Shown here one piece after another: positions 59,901-64,000 of a stretch of 64,000 nucleotides of DNA. The notes below the pieces were generated by a model, which saw nothing but the letters and a program-made list of their open reading frames with translations, searched no databases and had not been told where the DNA came from. Origin of the DNA: Lineus longissimus (taxonomy: Eukaryota; Nemertea; Pilidiophora; Heteronemertea; Lineidae); the NCBI RefSeq assembly GCF_910592395.1, contig NC_088312.1, forward strand, positions 5,580,001 through 5,644,000, given 5' to 3'. The first letter of the stretch is position 1. Each line of letters opens with the position of its first letter. Made by a program: the position numbers and the translations under genes.

Positions 59901-62900
59901 ATGAACATGATGAATGCTTATAACATTAGCTACTTACCGGTATATAACCTAAACCTAAGCTAACTTAAGAGGACAAAGCGACAAAGAGACTGGATTTTGA
60001 ACCCTCAACTACTGGATTATAAGTCGTACACCCTAACCAGTACACAAGCAAAGACTGACACAGTATGAAGCTTCGCCACTCCTTTTTGTCCCCAGCAAAC
60101 GAAACAGCTAATTTTATTTCACGCAACATTCACAATCATACCTCTGGTAGTGTCCTTTCACTCGCCTCGACAAGGAACTCCAGCACATTGTCGAAGGATC
60201 CCGAATCCGACATGCCTTTTTCAATAACAGGATAGAGAAGCTTCAACTGATCGCCAAACTTAGAACTCTTCATGACACCTTCGCGGGCCTTCATTGCATT
60301 CACGTTACCCCGCAAGGTGTTGATCTCACCATTGTGGGCCAGGTATCTGCAAGGTAAAATTTGAAGGGGTTCATCATTACATCAATCCTCCTTCAGACAA
60401 CTTGGCCAATTCCTTTTCAAACTAGGAAACTGCTCACTGTGCCAATGTCCATAACACATCATCTACTTCTAAGTTATGGCAAGTGTAAGGAAGGTCTGCC
60501 ATATAGATAGATTGTTTTGGAGCTCACTCCACCACCAACTTGCCTCACATGGCTTTACTTTAGCATCGGTGATGGGTGAACATCCAATTAACAGAAGGGC
60601 AGGAACATTTTCAAGAAGCTAATGCTGAACTCGCAGGCCAACAATAATGCTGAACTCGGGCATTCAACAAAATGAAACGAGCAAGCACTTTGACTCTTCA
60701 AAAAGTGTGGTGACGAACCTCTGGGGGTGTGCCCTCTCCCAGCTTGGGAAGGTATTAGTCGAGAATCTGCTGTGGATGAGAGCCAGATGGGTGACAAAGT
60801 CGGGATCTGCAAGATCTTTGAAGTAGACGAACAGCTGTCTTGGAGCAAGCAAACCCTGAAATGAGAGAATGTGTAAAAAATATACTGATAATACAGTATG
60901 TATTAAGATGGAAGGGAAATTGTCGTTTTATGTGTCATGAATCACATTTTACTTTCCATGCTTACATAGGCCGACTTCAGAAAAAAACTTCAGAAAAGGA
61001 CAAACCAAAATCTGCATACATTCATGACTTTTTATTTCCATACCTTATATACGATAGTAGTCGTGGACAAACTGCAGATGTAGAATCGGAGTCCTCCCTC
61101 GGGGATGCGATGGGTCGCCTGCTTTCGCAGGAGGTATACCTATGACAAGATGAAAACAGACAGCATTTCCAGCAGTTCATTACTTCAAACCTAAAATGTT
61201 CAGAGATTCTTGATTTAGAATGGACAAGTTCTTGTTCAAAGGGCTTTGTCAACCCTGAGTTTTCCAGGGGGACTAAGTAGCAGCCTCTGAAGTGTATCAC
61301 CCAATTAAAGGGGGACTTCCTGCTACATTATTAAATTTAACACTATTCTGAGTTCACTTCACTCTGACCCATATCTCCGAGTCTGGTATTGATGTTTCTC
61401 CAAGCATATACATGTATGCCCCAGATGGCCTCAATCATCTCTCCAAGAGGAGTAGCTCGATGAGTGCTCATACAGAGTTCATGCATGGTGGAGTCGGCTG
61501 TCTGGAAGCATTCTACTAAATTCATGTGTACACGTTTTGATGTACAGCTGAAGCACCACTTCACAAGAAGTCTGAACAATGAGTTTCAAAGCCAGGCTGA
61601 TAGGCTCTCTTCCAGCTAAATCATCCTTTTTCTATATCAGGATCGTATATAGAAGGGGGAAGCAACTGCCCACAGAAAAAAAACACGTTTTTATGCAAAT
61701 GACCGGTTGCTGATTTCAACACAGAATTAATTATCTCATGACATTTCGAGAGACAATACACTAAAATTGCAGCTTTAACTAACCTAAAAAACCGGGGAAG
61801 AAAAAACCACTGGCAATGTAGTTTTGACCATTAGTGTACATTAGTGTTCTATGCAAATATTTTTAAAAGAGTTTGCACAGTATTATCTAGGATAGCGGCC
61901 TGAAAATTGAATAGTAGAAGAATATTCAGCTAAGCAGTCTGAACTAACATCTATCTGAATATATTTCACATAAGTCGTATGTGGTTTGTGGCTAAATTAG
62001 ACATGTGCAAGGGAGGTTTAAATGGCAGCCATACGCCAGTTTATTGTTTATATGATGGCAAAACAAATAGTGGGAAGCAAACAACATTATTAGAGTGTCC
62101 AGACTCAAGTCTTCTCATTAGGGCAGTAATGACGATAGAGACTAACATGCATAAATGTTAATTCTGACCAGTGCTATTTTTTAATTTCACCTGGGCATAA
62201 GTTCGGCAATTTATCCCATCAAAAGAGATGTGCAGGTACTGCTCAACAGCTGGACAACCACTTTTAAAAATGCAGCCACGCTACAATATTTACAATTGGC
62301 TGACAAGCCATTCACCTTCCTTATGTATGTTGGAAAGATCAATATGATGATTAATGGAAAATCAGGTGCCAGGACCGTGACAGGAAGGAGTCCATCAGTG
62401 TTCACGTGTCTAGAGAGTTGTACACGTGACCAGTGTGTGGTTGTTCCATGTTGCTGCTTTGGCCAACGTGTAAAGTTGGCATGTTGGACCTGGCTTATAT
62501 TAGATAAACTTAACACGGTGAAATTACTTGCAAAGGAGCAAGGTTCCTTTGCTTGTAGCACCTTTGTAGGGTGATATCAGTGGCATAGTGGTTACAGTGC
62601 CGAGCTCAGTATGAGGAAGACGCGAATTCGACTCTCATAGGACCACCACTGTGGAGTGTTTGTGTCCTTGAGCCCTAAATTGTTTCTCTCCAGCCAGGAG
62701 TAAGAATGGGAATGGGACCAGCATCCGGTCTAGGAGGTTTACAGTACTTCAATTTCCCCCCCCCCCCCCCCCTCCTAAGATGATGAATATCGTCAAATTC
62801 TTTCGTTAAGGCAATACTTCGTGAATGAGACATTTGAAGTGCAGCCAACCCATACAGTCCAGCCAAATTCACCAAAAGCACATGTGCAATATGCACACCC

Positions 62901-63075
62901 CAGCGTACAGCACCTTTTGGCAACTTGCCGTAAGGCTGAAACCAGACACTGCATTGTTCTGGCAGCTGAACAGAATTGGAGGAGAACTCAAGGATATTAG
63001 TACATCTTCAGAGGATGTTCACTGGCTTACCTGTTTCTTGAATTCATCTTTGTCAAGTTGACTAGTAACGAATAC
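46737..63075 (-). CDS. GOGAT: Glutamate synthase (NADH-GOGAT type), alpha and beta fused; N-terminus beyond window
   Basis: Makes two glutamates from glutamine and 2-oxoglutarate with NAD(P)H. Thirty-six exons chain in phase (1924 aa to TGA). In transcript order: 63031-63075, 61044-61139, 60719-60855, 60142-60346, 59769-59880, 59346-59500, 58941-59063, 58505-58680, 58259-58409, 57971-58105, 57449-57702, 57125-57341, 56749-56994, 56277-56448, 55984-56144, 55523-55840, 55210-55390, 54739-54872, 54246-54530, 53877-54001, 53567-53705, 53181-53366, 52747-52862, 51071-51248, 50682-50920, 50467-50589, 50130-50220, 49649-49735, 49291-49476, 49077-49166, 48608-48767, 48212-48381, 47762-47929, 47559-47661, 47153-47320, 46737-46879. 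All introns are GT-AG, with no stop or frameshift. The first 150-250 residues, including the amidotransferase Cys, lie past 64000. Vertebrates lack this enzyme. Confidence 0.95.
51071..58409 (-). other. GOGAT: GOGAT: central, FMN-binding synthase and GXGXG domains
   Basis: Central domain: [22 protein letters not shown] and [14 protein letters not shown]-binding TIM barrel: [37 protein letters not shown] and the 3Fe-4S motif [16 protein letters not shown] (C-x5-C-x4-C). The C-terminal GXGXG beta-helix includes [37 protein letters not shown] and [11 protein letters not shown]. All residues expected for cofactor binding are present. Confidence 0.85.
55013..55080 (+). repeat. tRNA-like SINE head in a GOGAT intron
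   Basis: A-box TGGCCTAGTGG (55020-55030) and a perfect B-box GGTTCGAACCC (55064-55074) have tRNA-like spacing. The sequence does not close a convincing acceptor stem, so a tRNA-derived SINE is more likely than a functional tRNA. Confidence 0.55.
59988..60055 (-). repeat. tRNA-like sequence in a GOGAT intron
   Basis: On the minus strand an A-box-like TGGTTAGGGTG and a B-box-like GGGTTCAAAATCC are spaced as in a tRNA, with a CTTATAA anticodon-loop-like stretch between. The B-box deviates from consensus. It is probably a SINE head or a pseudo-tRNA. Confidence 0.4.
62572..62780 (+). repeat. tRNA-derived SINE with C-run tail
   Basis: A-box TGGCATAGTGG at 62581 and a decayed B-box GAATTCGACTC at 62624 are followed by a body (GGGAATGGGACCAGCATCC, TAGGAGGTTTACAGTAC) and a 17-base C run (62756-62772). 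It sits in the intron between the first two GOGAT exons of the window. Confidence 0.5.
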
Positions 63076-64000
63076 CTGAAAGATAAGATGAAAAGTAAGG
63101 TAAAATGTTTGGCTTACTTTAGTTAAAGGGACTCTTAATATGTCAACCAGCAATCACGCTAACCCAATTTAAGATATAAAGCCAGTATCTACCCATGACC
63201 TGTCAGTTACGTTTGTAGATCACAAGTTTGATGACAGATCAATAGCCTCCAGAGATACAAGTCAGCAAACTCAGATTCCAACACATGTTGTGACAGAACC
63301 CTTAGACATTTCATGGTATTGACAGATCGCTGGCCTATCCTTCTGATTTCTTCATTAGCTATTTCACATCAATGACACTGAACTTTTTTACAACAACCAT
63401 CAGTTAACACTCAACGATACATAACCAGTCTACATGTAGGAGGAAAAACCCAGAAAGATGTCGCTCATTAACCTTGAATAGCAAGACATCTAGGAGAACC
63501 AACCCGACCACCGAATTCAGAAGGGACGGTGTGGAATGAAAATCAGATCCGAACAAACAAATACAGAACACAGATTGGAAAGAGTTTTGTTTAGTAAACA
63601 GCCCGGCACATCAAATTAGATGTCGAGTCAAACAAATATTAATATCGCAAGACAATCAGAAGTCATCAGTCAAGACATCCCAATCAACCCACCAACATAT
63701 CTAATCCCAGTCTTATTATAAGAATTACTGTTACTATGACAACAATGTCAGAAATAAACCCACTCAGTCTACTTTCAACATGGGTAACTGGATAAAATAT
63801 GACATTTGTGCCAAATCTTTTGAGTGACTCTTCAAATCTTACACAAATCCCTCGCCAACTTTACCAGCAGCTTCCGTTGCTAGGTAACTGGATTATGGTC
63901 CACATGTACGTCTCTGCAGTAGAAATGTCAGCTTGGTGATAAAAACTATGGAATATTTTAAGAAGTGCCCGAACGATATGACGTCAATAGACATTTTCAG
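63076..64000. other. GOGAT: GOGAT intron, no further exon found
   Basis: Downstream on the minus strand is the exon encoding [15 protein letters not shown]. No upstream GOGAT exon is recognisable here, so the remaining 5' exons lie beyond the right edge. Confidence 0.5.

Larger units (their letters stand above)
58505..63075 (-). other. GOGAT: GOGAT: class II amidotransferase domain (C-terminal part)
   Basis: The first eight exons in the window. Signatures: [19 protein letters not shown] and [14 protein letters not shown], as in class II glutaminases, then MEPWDGPA and [12 protein letters not shown]. This domain releases ammonia from glutamine into the internal tunnel. The catalytic Cys exon is not included. 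Confidence 0.85.

Noticed and set aside
62230-62574. 114-codon plus-strand frame
   Set aside because: It lies in a GOGAT intron, has no domain or splice logic, and an equally long frame exists on the opposite strand.
1-64000. CRISPR array, bacterial operon or prophage
   Set aside because: The window is intron-rich metazoan DNA. The repeats seen lack regular repeat-spacer structure.

Overview
This is a metazoan (invertebrate) nuclear genomic window. The genes are split by spliceosomal GT-AG introns, and the intergenic DNA is rich in LINE, MITE, SINE and minisatellite sequence. One gene is a single-polypeptide (alpha+beta fused) glutamate synthase, an enzyme found in many invertebrates but not in vertebrates. 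The species cannot be named from sequence alone; a marine lophotrochozoan or an invertebrate deuterostome would fit. Five genes are supported, and four of them could be assembled exon by exon with matching splice phases.

Layout. 1-1283 (+): last coding exon of an unrecognised gene with a polar, probably disordered C-terminus. 2764-6860 (+): complete asparagine synthetase gene (8 coding exons, 570 aa) with a TATA box, a likely 5' noncoding exon and a poly(A) signal. 7330-8370: tandem duplications. 8539-12096 (-): YRDC/Sua5-type tRNA threonylcarbamoyladenosine enzyme (4 clear exons and a probable fifth, 230 aa), with a 571-bp TIR element in its last intron. 12370-15043: nested repeats, namely a zinc-finger-linker-like minisatellite, a decayed RTE-like LINE and a 5'-truncated CR1/L2-type LINE. 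15-27.9 kb: mostly repeats and unassigned DNA, with weak signs of a further minus-strand gene (16.9-22.0 kb) and a large degenerate minisatellite (25.8-26.6 kb). 27.9-44.0 kb (-): complete synaptotagmin gene of the SYT3/6/9/10 type (5 coding exons, 499 aa) with a 9.15-kb first coding intron carrying pogo/Tigger-like MITEs and a perfect 28-bp hairpin. 44.3-44.9 kb: GGAT minisatellite with higher-order structure. 45.0-63.1 kb (-): glutamate synthase, 36 consecutive exons (1924 aa) running to the stop codon, with the N-terminus beyond the right edge.

How the genes relate. Asparagine synthetase and glutamate synthase both use glutamine-derived ammonia through class II amidotransferase domains, and they lie about 38 kb apart in opposite orientation. 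YRDC serves tRNA modification. The synaptotagmin is a Ca2+ sensor for vesicle fusion. Nothing suggests an operon-like unit, and no strong case for a new biological system was found. The most unusual items are the dispersed minisatellite with C2H2-linker-like sequence, the palindromic elements and the possible unrecognised minus-strand gene.
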